NCBI GenBank assembly: GCA_049975505.1 | Contig: JBNGCY010000004.1 | Coordinates: 1 to 50,946, forward strand | Direction: 5' to 3' | DNA from: JAIVHC01 sp049975505 | GTDB lineage: Bacteria > Desulfobacterota > Desulfuromonadia > Desulfuromonadales > Desulfuromonadaceae | DNA length: 50,946 nucleotides | Shown here: positions 15,495 through 23,348 of the stretch, piece after piece | Numbering within the stretch: position 1 is the stretch's first letter | Layout of the letters: every line of letters begins with the position of its first letter | Notes under the pieces: generated by a model | Database searches by the model: none | The model's input: the letters and a program-made list of their open reading frames with translations, nothing else | What the model was told of the DNA's origin: nothing | Position numbers and translations under genes: made by a program

Positions 15495-16559
15495 TCAGAG
15501 CCAGTTGCGTTTGCGGAAGAAGCGCAGCATGAGCACTGCAATCAGGATCAGAACCCCCCAGAAGATAAAGTAGCTGTAGCGGTAGTGCAGTTCGGGCAGA
15601 TATTCAAAATTGGTGCCGTAGATTCCGGCGATAAATGTGAGGGGGATGAATACCGCCGAGAAAATGGTCAGAATCCGCATGATGTCATTGAGGCGATTGT
15701 TGATCCCGGTATTGTAGACATCCAGATAATCTGAAAGTATATCGCGGTAGGTTTCGATAATCTCCACACTCTGGGTGGAGAGATCGAGGAGGTCTTTGAG
15801 AAAAGGGACGGTGCTGTCCTGGATGAGGTCGTTGTCAAGGCGGGAGAACTGCAGGATAAACTCCCGTGCCGGCCTTACGGTTTTGCGCAGATAGTTGATT
15901 TCGCGCTTGAAGAGGTTTATTTTTGCCAGCACATTCTGATCCGGATCGTCGATAATGTCACTTTCAAGTTCTTCTATCTCTTCGCCCAGACGTTCAATGG
16001 CGGCAATGTAGTTGTCGATCACAGTGTCGAGCAGGGCATAGGTGAGATAGTCATTGCGACTTTTGCAAATCCGCCCGCGTTTTTTGCGGATGCGTTCGCG
16101 CACCGGGGTAAAGGTGTCGCCGGGCTGTTCCTGGAAAGTGAGGACAAAGGAATCACCCATGACGATGCTCAGTTGTTCACTGCGGATAACCTTTACCTCG
16201 GGATCGTAGTGCATCATCTTCAGAACAAAGTAGAGGTAGTGGTCAAATTCCTCCATTTTCGGGCGTTGTCCGGTATGCAGAATATCTTCGACGCTTAAGG
16301 GATGAAGGCCGAATTGTGCTGCAATGAATTTGATACTTTCGGTGTCGTGCAGCCCGGTAACATCCAGCCATTGCATTGCATCAGAGGCGGGCTCCGGCTT
16401 TTGCACCTCATCGGGTTCGGGCCGGGTTTCTTCCACTGATTCCGGGGTGTAGAGAATGGATCTGACCTGGGTGCGTTTAACTTTCTGTTCGCCGATAAAT
16501 ACCGCGCTTCCCGGGGGCTGCCCCAGGGCGGCTTCTTTTTTCTTTAAAAATCTGGCCAT
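15495..16559 (-). CDS. corA: CorA-family divalent cation transporter with GTN signature
   Basis: Pentameric inner-membrane channel of the CorA (Mg2+/Co2+) family, 354 aa. The cytoplasmic domain extends to about residue 290 and includes HPLSVEDILHTGQRPK and the long helix with RLGEEIEELE and NRLNDIMRILT. Two C-terminal membrane segments follow, with a positively charged tail (FFRKRNWL). The loop between them reads IYGTNFEYLPEL, so the almost invariant GMN selectivity motif is GTN here (G315-T316-N317); the codon is ACC. The start is ATG 16559 after CAGGGAG. The longer upstream frame runs into the divergent methyltransferase gene and is rejected. The N-terminal ~60 residues are charged and proline-rich. 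Selectivity may differ from classic CorA. Confidence 0.88.
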   Translation of the reverse strand: MARFLKKKEAALGQPPGSAVFIGEQKVKRTQVRSILYTPESVEETRPEPDEVQKPEPASDAMQWLDVTGLHDTESIKFIAAQFGLHPLSVEDILHTGQRPKMEEFDHYLYFVLKMMHYDPEVKVIRSEQLSIVMGDSFVLTFQEQPGDTFTPVRERIRKKRGRICKSRNDYLTYALLDTVIDNYIAAIERLGEEIEELESDIIDDPDQNVLAKINLFKREINYLRKTVRPAREFILQFSRLDNDLIQDSTVPFLKDLLDLSTQSVEIIETYRDILSDYLDVYNTGINNRLNDIMRILTIFSAVFIPLTFIAGIYGTNFEYLPELHYRYSYFIFWGVLILIAVLMLRFFRKRNWL

Positions 16560-16622
16560 GGTATTCTCCCTGAATAACGGTGCGATACGGGTGGCTATGC
16601 CTGCGATAATACAAAAAAAGTT

Positions 16623-17435
16623 ATGCATGCGCTGGATAAAACCGACATGGAACAGGATATTATTGCCGAGGGTGAAACCCTGGATCAGCTCAGCTGCGGG
16701 GGCGTGAAGCTGATTCAGGCCAGAAAAGGATATCGCTTTTCCCTTGATCCGGTTCTGCTCGCAAACTTTGCCACACTCCATTCCGGCGAACAGGTGCTGG
16801 ATCTGGGGTGCGGGTGCGGGGTGATGGCACTGATTCTTGCACGCAGATACGCGGATGTCGAGGTGGTCGGGGTGGAGATTCAGGCACAGCAGGCAGAGCG
16901 GGCGCAACGCAGTGTGCGCTTAAACGGACTCGATGAACGGGTGCGGATTGAGCATGCCGATGTGCGCACCTGGTCTCCTGAGGCGTCCGGGATGTTTACG
17001 CGGGTGCTGTGCAATCCCCCTTTTCGCCCCCTCCGCAGTGGGCGTATATCGGCCGGGACGGAGCGGAGCATATCACGACATGAATTACATGGTACCCTGG
17101 ATGACTTTATTCGCTGTGCCGCTATGGCATTGCACCGCTCCGGAACCCTGAGCATGGTGCATCTGCCGGAACGTCTGACAGATGTAGTGCTGAGTATGCG
17201 CGCCAACGGCCTTGAGCCGAAACGCCTGCGCATGGTGCACAGCCGCGCTATGGAGCCGGCGCGTCTGTTTCTCATCGAGGCGCAGAAGGGTGGACGTCCC
17301 GGAATGAATGTGGAGGCTCCACTGTGTGTGTATGCAGATGATGGGACGGATGGAGGAAAGGGTGGCAGTAAGGGGGGTGCGGCAGAGAGTGTGCAACGCC
17401 GCTACAGCGATGAAGTTCGGAGTTACTATGTCTGA
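16623..17435 (+). CDS. tRNA1(Val) adenine-N6 methyltransferase-like protein (TrmN6/YfiC family)
   Basis: SAM-dependent methyltransferase of the COG4123 family, whose E. coli member methylates A37 of tRNA-Val. The Rossmann motif I reads DLGCGCGV (residues 60-67). The N6-adenine motif NPPF is at 131-134. The N-terminal GGVKLIQARKGYRFSLDPVLL block is characteristic. The protein is 270 aa, with a low-complexity G/D/K-rich stretch near residues 238-254. No good ribosome site precedes ATG 16623 or the in-frame ATG 16647, so the start is uncertain. It is divergent from corA (63 bp) and overlaps the end of the convergent DUF721 gene by 10 bp. Confidence 0.86.
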   Translation: MHALDKTDMEQDIIAEGETLDQLSCGGVKLIQARKGYRFSLDPVLLANFATLHSGEQVLDLGCGCGVMALILARRYADVEVVGVEIQAQQAERAQRSVRLNGLDERVRIEHADVRTWSPEASGMFTRVLCNPPFRPLRSGRISAGTERSISRHELHGTLDDFIRCAAMALHRSGTLSMVHLPERLTDVVLSMRANGLEPKRLRMVHSRAMEPARLFLIEAQKGGRPGMNVEAPLCVYADDGTDGGKGGSKGGAAESVQRRYSDEVRSYYV

Positions 17436-17929
17436 TTTTTCTGCATGCGGCGCAGCTTATCCAGGCGTTTTTGCTTGTGGAGGAGCTCAAACATGGCGGC
17501 GCGAACCTTTTCATCCTTGATCGCCTTCACCATCCGTTCCACCTTGTGTATCTCCATAGCACTGAGTTCAGGCAGCACAAGTTCCGGTTCCGGATTTTTG
17601 CGCAGCGGCGCTTCAGGAGGTTTGCGACGCAGATACATGCTCTCTATAGGGGTGCAGTCAAGTTCGCGATTGATTTTAGCCAGGATCTGCGGTTTCAGAA
17701 GCTGGAGTTGCTGCATCCAGACCGCATGGTCAACCCGTACCTCGAGCACATTGTTACGGATACTCGCCGGACGGGCATGCGCGGCGATCTGTGCCCCGAC
17801 CACCTTGTCCCAGATAAACCAGACCTGGTGCTGTTCGATGCGGGGGGCGATTCCCATATCGCTGAACAGGTTCTTGATGATGGCGCGAGTGCTGGTTCCG
17901 AACCCTAAAGAGGAGAAACGCGTGCTCAT
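17426..17929 (-). CDS. DUF721 family protein (DciA-like)
   Basis: A 167-aa protein with the DUF721 core near residues 10-100 (the FIWDKVVGAQIAAHARPASIR block and LEVRVDHAVWMQQLQLLKPQIL). DUF721 includes DciA, the loader or operator of replicative helicase in many bacteria. Whether this member does that job is inference. The C-terminal half is charged, with a basic helical tail (KQKRLDKLRRMQKN). ATG at 17929 has GGAG nine bases upstream. Its start overlaps the stop of the upstream small membrane gene in an ATGA arrangement, so the two are probably translated together. Its end overlaps the convergent methyltransferase by 10 bp. Confidence 0.8.
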   Translation of the reverse strand: MSTRFSSLGFGTSTRAIIKNLFSDMGIAPRIEQHQVWFIWDKVVGAQIAAHARPASIRNNVLEVRVDHAVWMQQLQLLKPQILAKINRELDCTPIESMYLRRKPPEAPLRKNPEPELVLPELSAMEIHKVERMVKAIKDEKVRAAMFELLHKQKRLDKLRRMQKNQT

Positions 17930-18192
17930 GGGTTGTATCTCCGCCGCATCCAGCCGCCGCTGAGCTGGCCGAGAACCGCACATGCCAGGGTGAAAGGGAT
18001 GATCTGCCAGCTGAAGCCGAACAGAACCCGCAGCCAGACAATAAAGGGGATGGAGGCATGGATGTAAAAAAACCACACCAGCGAACCCTTGCGCGTATTC
18101 TGGCGCAGATATCCCAGTGCCATGTTGCTCAACAGGGCAAAGGCGAGCAGCTCAATTAGATGAATCCAGGAATAAGACACGGTTGTGATCAC
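17926..18192 (-). CDS. Small hypothetical membrane protein coupled to DUF721 gene
   Basis: Not recognised. About 88 residues, with hydrophobic stretches around WIHLIELLAFALLSNMALGY, LVWFFYIHASIPFIVWLRVL and IIPFTLACAVLGQL, suggesting three membrane segments and a basic C terminus (WMRRRYNP). The start is uncertain: GTG 18192 follows CAGGAC closely, GTG 18180 is also possible, and the ATG at 18318 has no ribosome site and would add 42 atypical residues. The TGA stop overlaps the DUF721 ATG. The adjacency suggests co-expression but gives no function. Confidence 0.55.
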   Translation of the reverse strand: MITTVSYSWIHLIELLAFALLSNMALGYLRQNTRKGSLVWFFYIHASIPFIVWLRVLFGFSWQIIPFTLACAVLGQLSGGWMRRRYNP

Positions 18193-18415
18193 TGTCCTGC
18201 GGGTTATAGCCGGGGTGAAATGGGCATGGTCGGATACGCAAAAATACAAGTAGCTATACACCCCCACTACTGATTGGAGCCTTGAGAGTTTCAATGCAAA
18301 ATACAGGCGAATGTTCATCAGAAGCTGGTGATTTCAATTTCAAGGGGCACTTTAGACATTTGCGTCTTTGCTGTCAATCGGCACGAAGAGGTATGTTGTA
18401 TAAGGATACGAGATT

Positions 18416-18682
18416 ATGAAAATGGTAGAGGCACATCATAGGCTGCTGGTGTTCAATTCGGTTCACCGTGTAATGGTGGCGGAACAGAAACTGATGCATG
18501 AATACGATATCCTGCTGATACCGGTTCCGGCGGCGATCACTGCAGATTGTGGAATGGTATTGCGGATCAACGATGTTGATGAAGACCCTGCAACTCGATT
18601 GCTGGTAAAATCCGGGTTGCAGCCCTTCAGTGTGTATGCGCCTGAGGGGGGTGGATACGTGGAGGTCCGGAAATTTTCTTGA
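18416..18682 (+). CDS. DUF3343 protein, putative Se/S carrier-like
   Basis: An 88-aa protein matching the DUF3343 pattern: an N-terminal LVFNSVHRVMVAEQKL segment, IPVPAAITADCGMVLRI with a single conserved cysteine (C45), then a short C-terminal tail. DUF3343 proteins are annotated as putative selenium or sulfur carrier-like proteins; experimental support is limited. Here it is free-standing, with no selD, yedF-like or cysteine desulfurase gene nearby. ATG at 18416 has AAGGAT about nine bases upstream. The -35 element of the ffh promoter overlaps its stop codon. Confidence 0.75.
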   Translation: MKMVEAHHRLLVFNSVHRVMVAEQKLMHEYDILLIPVPAAITADCGMVLRINDVDEDPATRLLVKSGLQPFSVYAPEGGGYVEVRKFS

Positions 18683-18707
18683 CATCGTCGGGACGCCTAA
18701 CTATAGT
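18679..18707 (+). promoter_or_regulatory. Consensus-like sigma-70 promoter for ffh operon
   Basis: TTGACA at 18679-18684, a 17-base spacer, and TATAGT at 18702-18707, 45 bp before the ffh start codon. The -35 hexamer covers the stop codon of the DUF3343 gene. Confidence 0.8.
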
Positions 18708-18752
18708 CTCCGTTTGCTATTTTCGAACAATTGCCTGAATAATGGGGTAGGG

Positions 18753-20117
18753 ATGTTTGACGGTTTAAGTGACAAGCTCGATTCGGTATTTAGTAAACTG
18801 CGCGGTCAGGGGCGTCTGAGCGAAGCCCAGGTTATTGAAGCCCTGCGCGAAGTGCGTCTGGTTCTCCTTGAGGCGGACGTGAACTTCAAGGTGGTTAAAG
18901 ATTTTATTGCCGCGGTGCAGGAGCGTGCCACCGGTGCGGATGTGCTCAGAAGTCTGACCCCGGATCAGCAGGTGATCAAGATTGTGCGCGAGGAACTCGG
19001 GCGCCTGATGGGAGAGGGCGAGGATAACCATCTCGATCTCGCCGCGAGTCCGCCGGTCACTCTGATGCTCTGCGGTCTGCAGGGTGCGGGTAAAACCACT
19101 ACCTGCGGCAAATTGGCGAAGCGCCTGCGTCGGGAGAAACGCAAACCCCTGATGGTTCCCGCGGATGTGTATCGTCCTGCGGCGATCGATCAGCTCAAGA
19201 CCCTGGGGCGCCAGCTCGAAATAGATGTATATGATTCCGATCCGGGACACAACCCGGTGGATATCTGTAAAGCGGCGCACAAATATGCCGCCAACCACGG
19301 GTTTGATACAGTTATTCTGGATACCGCCGGACGTCTGCACATTGACGATACCCTCATGGCGGAGCTGGAGCAGATCAAGGCGGAGCTGGAGCCGCGCGAG
19401 GTGCTGTTTGTCGCCGACGCCATGACCGGACAGGATGCGGTCAACGTGGTCAAAGAATTTGACGCGCGCCTCAATATCTCCGGGGTGATCCTTACCAAAC
19501 TCGACGGCGATGCGCGTGGCGGGGCGGCACTTTCCGTGCGTGCAGTCACGGGCAAGCCGATAAAATTTGTGGGTGTGGGGGAGAAACTCGATGCCCTGGA
19601 GGTGTTTCACCCTGATCGCATGGCGCAGCGCATTCTCGATATGGGGGATGTTCTCTCCCTGATCGAAAAGGCGGAAGCGAGTATCGACAAGGATGAGGCT
19701 GCGCGCATGGAAGAGGCGATGCGCAGTGACGGCTTCACCCTGGAGACCTTCCGGGATCAGCTGCAGATGGTCAAAAAGATGGGCTCCATGGATTCGATCA
19801 TGAAGATGATTCCCGGCATGAACAAGGCGATGAAAAAAGCCAGCGGAATGCAGGTGCCGGATAAGGAGCTGAAGAAAATCGAGGCGATTATTTCCTCCAT
19901 GACTCCGCGCGAGCGCAAGAATCACAAGCTGATCAACGGGTCGCGCCGTATGCGCATTGCCAAAGGCAGCGGCACCCGGATTCAGGATGTGAACCAGCTC
20001 CTCAAGCGTTTCACCGAAGCACAGAAGATGATGAAAAAGATGCAGAAGATGGGCCCCAAAGGTATGAAGAATATGTTGGGTGGTGGTGGCCCCGGCGGCC
20101 CCAGATTGCCCTTCTGA
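18753..20117 (+). CDS. ffh: Signal recognition particle protein
   Basis: SRP54 GTPase that binds signal sequences of nascent membrane proteins together with 4.5S RNA and docks at FtsY. 454 aa. The N-terminal helical domain starts MFDGLSDKLDSVF. The G domain has G1 CGLQGAGKTTTCGKL (about 107-121), the later DTAGRL and TKLDGDARGG motifs. The methionine-rich M domain (from about 300) includes MIPGMNKAMKKASGM and SRRMRIAKGSG. The C terminus is a glycine/methionine tail. ATG at 18753 follows GGGGTAGGG and fits the family start; the longer frame from 18630 runs back through the promoter and DUF3343. It leads the rpsP-rimM-trmD-rplS run. Confidence 0.97.
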   Translation: MFDGLSDKLDSVFSKLRGQGRLSEAQVIEALREVRLVLLEADVNFKVVKDFIAAVQERATGADVLRSLTPDQQVIKIVREELGRLMGEGEDNHLDLAASPPVTLMLCGLQGAGKTTTCGKLAKRLRREKRKPLMVPADVYRPAAIDQLKTLGRQLEIDVYDSDPGHNPVDICKAAHKYAANHGFDTVILDTAGRLHIDDTLMAELEQIKAELEPREVLFVADAMTGQDAVNVVKEFDARLNISGVILTKLDGDARGGAALSVRAVTGKPIKFVGVGEKLDALEVFHPDRMAQRILDMGDVLSLIEKAEASIDKDEAARMEEAMRSDGFTLETFRDQLQMVKKMGSMDSIMKMIPGMNKAMKKASGMQVPDKELKKIEAIISSMTPRERKNHKLINGSRRMRIAKGSGTRIQDVNQLLKRFTEAQKMMKKMQKMGPKGMKNMLGGGGPGGPRLPF

Positions 20118-20224
20118 GATAACAGCGATCCAGAAATTATAAGTGTTTGTGCGGGGATCAGCCTTGCACTCAACCCTTCCGCATCCAGGATGTGGAAGAA
20201 ATATATAGACGAGAGGAAAAAGCA

Positions 20225-20494
20225 ATGGCAGTAAAAATCAGATTAGCCCGTGGTGGCGCTAAGAAGAAACCCTATTACCAGATTGTTGTGGCGGACGAGC
20301 GCTGTCCGCGTGACGGTCGTTACATTGAGAACCTGGGGCAGTACAATCCCCGCGCTGAAAAAGACCAGATCACCCTGGATGGTCAGCGTGCCCTGAGTTG
20401 GCTCAACAAAGGTGCTCAACCCTCCGAGGCAGTTGTCAAAATTCTGCGTCAGGAAGGGGTATGGAGCACATTCAGAGGGGAAAAATCGGCATAA
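20225..20494 (+). CDS. rpsP: 30S ribosomal protein S16
   Basis: An 89-aa bS16 protein, with MAVKIRLARGGAKKKPYYQIVV and the RDGRYIENLGQYNP block typical of the family. It binds 16S rRNA early in 30S assembly. ATG at 20225 is preceded by GAGAGG. It starts 107 bp after ffh. The KH-domain gene usually found between rpsP and rimM in related bacteria is absent. Confidence 0.97.
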   Translation: MAVKIRLARGGAKKKPYYQIVVADERCPRDGRYIENLGQYNPRAEKDQITLDGQRALSWLNKGAQPSEAVVKILRQEGVWSTFRGEKSA

Positions 20495-20515
20495 CGTTCA
20501 GCACGTATCGGGTTC

Positions 20516-21103
20516 ATGGTGTTTCATGATCCATTGAACACTACGCCGCAACCGGAGATGGCCGCCTGTAATATGGAAGCAGACCGCACCAGCAAGACAT
20601 TCCGCGCCGGGGAGATAACCTCGACCCACGGGCTCAAGGGTGAAGTCAGAATTCGCCCCGAGTATGCGCATGTGCCTGCACTCTGTGCGGCTTCCTGTTA
20701 TGAGGTGCGTTTCGAAAACGGAATGTCAACCACGGTGGAGGTGCGGCGTGCGGCTGTGCACAAACATATGATTCTGGCGGCGTTGCACGGATACAATAGC
20801 GTAGAAAGCGTTGAGGGCTTTATCGGAGCCGAAGTATGGCTCAATCCGGACGCGCTCCCGGAAGCCGTTGGAGGAAACTATTACTGGCATCAGCTTAAAG
20901 GGCTACAGGTTGTAGACCATAAGATGGGAGAAGTGGGAATTCTCGAAGACATTCTTCCCACTCCGGGGCATGATATCTATGTGGTGCGCGGCTCTTCCGG
21001 TGAGGTGATGATTCCGGCGGTGGCGGCCATGGTCGAACGTGTCGATCCGGTCGCCGGGGTGATGTATGTGACCCTGCCGCAGGGCTTGATTGAGTTGAAC
21101 TGA
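20516..21103 (+). CDS. rimM: Ribosome maturation factor RimM
   Basis: 16S rRNA processing factor that binds S19 and helps mature the 30S head. The N-terminal barrel contains RAGEITSTHGLKGEVRIRP; the C-terminal PRC-like domain includes YYWHQLKGLQVV, VGILEDILPTPGHDIYVV and EVMIPAVAAMVERVD. The start is uncertain: ATG 20516, 20558 or 20573 are possible, and none has an ideal ribosome site; family alignment favours the later ones, giving about 176 aa. The stop TGA shares its last base with the trmD ATG (TGATG), so the two are translationally coupled. Confidence 0.92.
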   Translation: MVFHDPLNTTPQPEMAACNMEADRTSKTFRAGEITSTHGLKGEVRIRPEYAHVPALCAASCYEVRFENGMSTTVEVRRAAVHKHMILAALHGYNSVESVEGFIGAEVWLNPDALPEAVGGNYYWHQLKGLQVVDHKMGEVGILEDILPTPGHDIYVVRGSSGEVMIPAVAAMVERVDPVAGVMYVTLPQGLIELN

Positions 21104-21801
21104 TGCAGTTTGCCGTTTTAAGCCTGTTCCCCGGTATGTTTACTTCCCCGTTCAGTGAAAGTATAGTCGGACGGGCGGTGGACAAGGGGCTGCTGAAGAT
21201 CGAGGCTCATCAGCTGCGTGATTACGCGAGCGGGCGCCATCAGGTTACCGATGATACCCCGTATGGCGGGGGTGACGGGATGGTGATGAAGCCCGAGCCG
21301 GTGTGGCGCGGGATTCAGGATATGCGCACGCGCTACCCCGGGGCACATGTGGTGCTCCTGACGCCACAGGGGCGCAGATTCACCCAGGGAGAAGCCGAAC
21401 ATCTGGCGCAGAAGCAGGCCCTGGTGTTTGTGTGTGGGCGCTATGAAGGCTTCGATGAGCGTATCCGCTCCTATGTGGATGCGGAATATTCCATCGGAGA
21501 CTATGTCCTCACCGGGGGTGAACTGCCCGCGATGGTGATTATGGATGCAGTGGCGCGGCTTGTTCCGGGGGTATTGGGCAACGAAGGCAGTGCATGCAGC
21601 GATTCGCACAGCGATGGTCTGCTGGAATTTCCCCACTACACCCGGCCGCCTGAATTCATGGGGCAGAAGGTTCCCGAGGTTCTGCTCTCGGGCAATCATG
21701 CCCGTATCGCCGAATGGCGCCACAATGAGCAGCTTAAACGCACACAACATCGCCGCCCGGATCTGTGGCAGGAGTATATACAGCAACGCGGGAAAGAATA
21801 G
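21103..21801 (+). CDS. trmD: tRNA (guanine-N1-)-methyltransferase
   Basis: SPOUT-class enzyme that methylates G37 of tRNAs to prevent frameshifting. 232 aa. The family signatures are the LSLFPGMF start, the DYASGRHQVTDDTPYGGGDGMVMKPEP block, VFVCGRYEGFDERI, and the trefoil-knot SAM site EYSIGDYVLTGGELPAMVIMD. The C-terminal ELK-like segment includes FPHYTRPPEF and LLSGNHARIAEWR. The start overlaps the rimM stop by one base. Confidence 0.97.
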   Translation: MQFAVLSLFPGMFTSPFSESIVGRAVDKGLLKIEAHQLRDYASGRHQVTDDTPYGGGDGMVMKPEPVWRGIQDMRTRYPGAHVVLLTPQGRRFTQGEAEHLAQKQALVFVCGRYEGFDERIRSYVDAEYSIGDYVLTGGELPAMVIMDAVARLVPGVLGNEGSACSDSHSDGLLEFPHYTRPPEFMGQKVPEVLLSGNHARIAEWRHNEQLKRTQHRRPDLWQEYIQQRGKE

Positions 21802-21895
21802 TTAGTCTCGGCGCCGCAACTGCGGGGCGGACTTGTTTATATTGACATACGTAACGGATACTGTTATCCGCATTGGAAATAGCAAGGAGAACGTG

Positions 21896-22243
21896 ATGAA
21901 TATCGTAGAGCAGATTGGTAATGAGCAACTTAAACAGGATATCCCCTTGTTCAAGGCCGGTGATACCCTGCGGGTGCATGTAAAGATTCAGGAAGGTAAC
22001 AAAGAGCGTATCCAGGTGTTTCAGGGGATGTGCATCAAGCGCGTAAATCGTGGCATCGGTTCCACGTTTACCGTGCGCAAGATTTCCGGGGGTATCGGAG
22101 TGGAACGTATTTTCCCTCTGCATTCTCCCAATATTGACAAGATTGAAGTGCTCACCGTCGGACGTGTACGCCGCGCCAAGCTCTACTATCTGCGCAATCT
22201 GCAGGGTAAGGCCGCGCGTATCCGCGAGCTGCGCAAGAACTAG
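21896..22243 (+). CDS. rplS: 50S ribosomal protein L19
   Basis: A 115-aa bL19 protein starting MNIVEQIGNEQLKQDIPLF, with FKAGDTLRVHVKI, VFQGMCIKR and the C-terminal RRAKLYYLRNLQGKAARI. It sits at the 30S-50S interface. ATG 21896 follows AAGGAGA with a five-base spacer; the frame extends upstream to 21833 without family match. It is 94 bp downstream of trmD. Confidence 0.97.
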   Translation: MNIVEQIGNEQLKQDIPLFKAGDTLRVHVKIQEGNKERIQVFQGMCIKRVNRGIGSTFTVRKISGGIGVERIFPLHSPNIDKIEVLTVGRVRRAKLYYLRNLQGKAARIRELRKN

Positions 22244-22273
22244 AGCTGATAGCGTTTTACCTCAGTTTTACCC

Positions 22274-22306
22274 ATACCCGGATGGTCCCTGAGATTGTCC
22301 GGGTAT
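22274..22306 (+). terminator. Possible terminator or attenuator hairpin after rplS
   Basis: A perfect 9-bp stem, ATACCCGGA pairing with TCCGGGTAT, around a 15-base loop, 30 bp after the rplS stop. There is no T-run after it, so it is weak as an intrinsic terminator. Confidence 0.35.
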
Positions 22307-22360
22307 TGGAGTTTGTGCCCCTGGCATGGACATCACCAACCTTCACCGTGGTACAGAACA

Positions 22361-22960
22361 GTGACCTTCCAATTTGAGAGATGCCTCTACACACAGGGAT
22401 ATCATGCTGTCGCCGGAATCGATGAGGCCGGACGCGGTCCACTTGCGGGTCCGGTCGTGGCTGCGGCCGTGATTCTGCCTCAGACTTGCGATCTCCCCGG
22501 ACTTACCGACTCCAAGAAGCTCAGTATAAAGCAGCGCGAGCGTCTGTTCCGCGCGATCCGTTTACAGGCTGTGGCTATCGGAACCGGGTTTGTCACCGTG
22601 CCCCGCATTGAAGAGATCAATATTCTGCAGGCCACCCTGGAGGCGATGCGCATGGCGGTTGAATCTCTGTCCGTGACGCCGGACTACCTGCTCATCGATG
22701 GAATCAACACCATTGAAATGCCTGTGGCGCAAGAGGCGCTCAAACAGGGGGATTCACGTTCTCTTTCCATTGCCGCAGCATCTGTTATCGCCAAAGTCAC
22801 GCGGGATCGGATGATGCGCGCATATGCACACCGCTATCCGCGCTATGGATTTGAGGCGCATAAAGGCTACGGTACCGCAGAACATCGGCGTCTGATTGCC
22901 ACGCACGGCCCGTGCCCCATCCACCGGCGCACTTTTGCCGGAGTCAGGGAACATCTGTGA
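22361..22960 (+). CDS. rnhB: Ribonuclease HII
   Basis: Removes RNA primers and misincorporated ribonucleotides from DNA. 199 aa. It shows AGIDEAGRGPLAGPVVAAAV with D21 and E22 of the metal site, LTDSKKLS, LLIDGIN and SIAAASVIAKVTRDRMM. The GTG at 22361 is chosen because it gives the family-typical FERCLYTQGYHAVAGIDEAG N terminus; the longer frame from a TTG at 22295 covers a hairpin and has no family match. No strong ribosome site precedes the GTG. It overlaps yraN by four bases (GTGA). Confidence 0.94.
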   Translation: MTFQFERCLYTQGYHAVAGIDEAGRGPLAGPVVAAAVILPQTCDLPGLTDSKKLSIKQRERLFRAIRLQAVAIGTGFVTVPRIEEINILQATLEAMRMAVESLSVTPDYLLIDGINTIEMPVAQEALKQGDSRSLSIAAASVIAKVTRDRMMRAYAHRYPRYGFEAHKGYGTAEHRRLIATHGPCPIHRRTFAGVREHL

Positions 22961-23331
22961 GCCACGCACGTCTGAAGTTGGGTCAGTGGGGGGAGGAGCG
23001 CGCCGTGCGGTACCTGCGTCAGCGTCTGTATCGTATTCTTGCCACCAATTATTCCAACAAGTGCGGAGAGGTTGATATCATTGCCCGGCGTGGCAGAATC
23101 CTGGCTTTTATCGAGGTTAAAACCCGGCGCAGCGTTACCTTCGGCACGGGGGCGGAGGCGGTGAATGCGCGCAAACAGCGCCAGATTATCCGCACCGCGC
23201 ATATCTACCTGCAACAGAACCCAAAGCTGGGCGCGTTGCAACCGCGGTTTGATATAATCGCAGTGCAGGTGGAGCCTGATTCTGGGGGGCAGTGCCATAT
23301 AGAGCATATCGCGGATGCGTTTGGCGTATGA
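22957..23331 (+). CDS. yraN: UPF0102 protein (YraN family)
   Basis: A 124-aa predicted nuclease-fold protein of unclear role, commonly next to rnhB as here. The restriction-nuclease-like core is GEVDIIARRGRILAFIEVKTR, with D40, E53 and K55 in the catalytic positions. The GTG start at 22957 overlaps the rnhB TGA stop by four bases, which implies translational coupling. Confidence 0.92.
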   Translation: MSHARLKLGQWGEERAVRYLRQRLYRILATNYSNKCGEVDIIARRGRILAFIEVKTRRSVTFGTGAEAVNARKQRQIIRTAHIYLQQNPKLGALQPRFDIIAVQVEPDSGGQCHIEHIADAFGV

Positions 23332-23348
23332 GCCGGAAAGGGTGAGCA

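Noticed and set aside
16560..16907. N-terminal extension of the CorA frame
   Set aside because: It would run across the intergenic region and into the divergent methyltransferase gene; ATG 16559 has a good ribosome site and the family-like start.
18765..20225. A 486-codon open frame on the minus strand opposite ffh
   Set aside because: It is the antisense shadow of a full-length, strongly conserved ffh; its product is histidine-rich and matches no family.
21842..21869. TTGACA followed by TTATCC ahead of rplS as a promoter
   Set aside because: Spacing is 16 but the -10 is poor, and rplS is normally co-transcribed with trmD; not strong enough to list.
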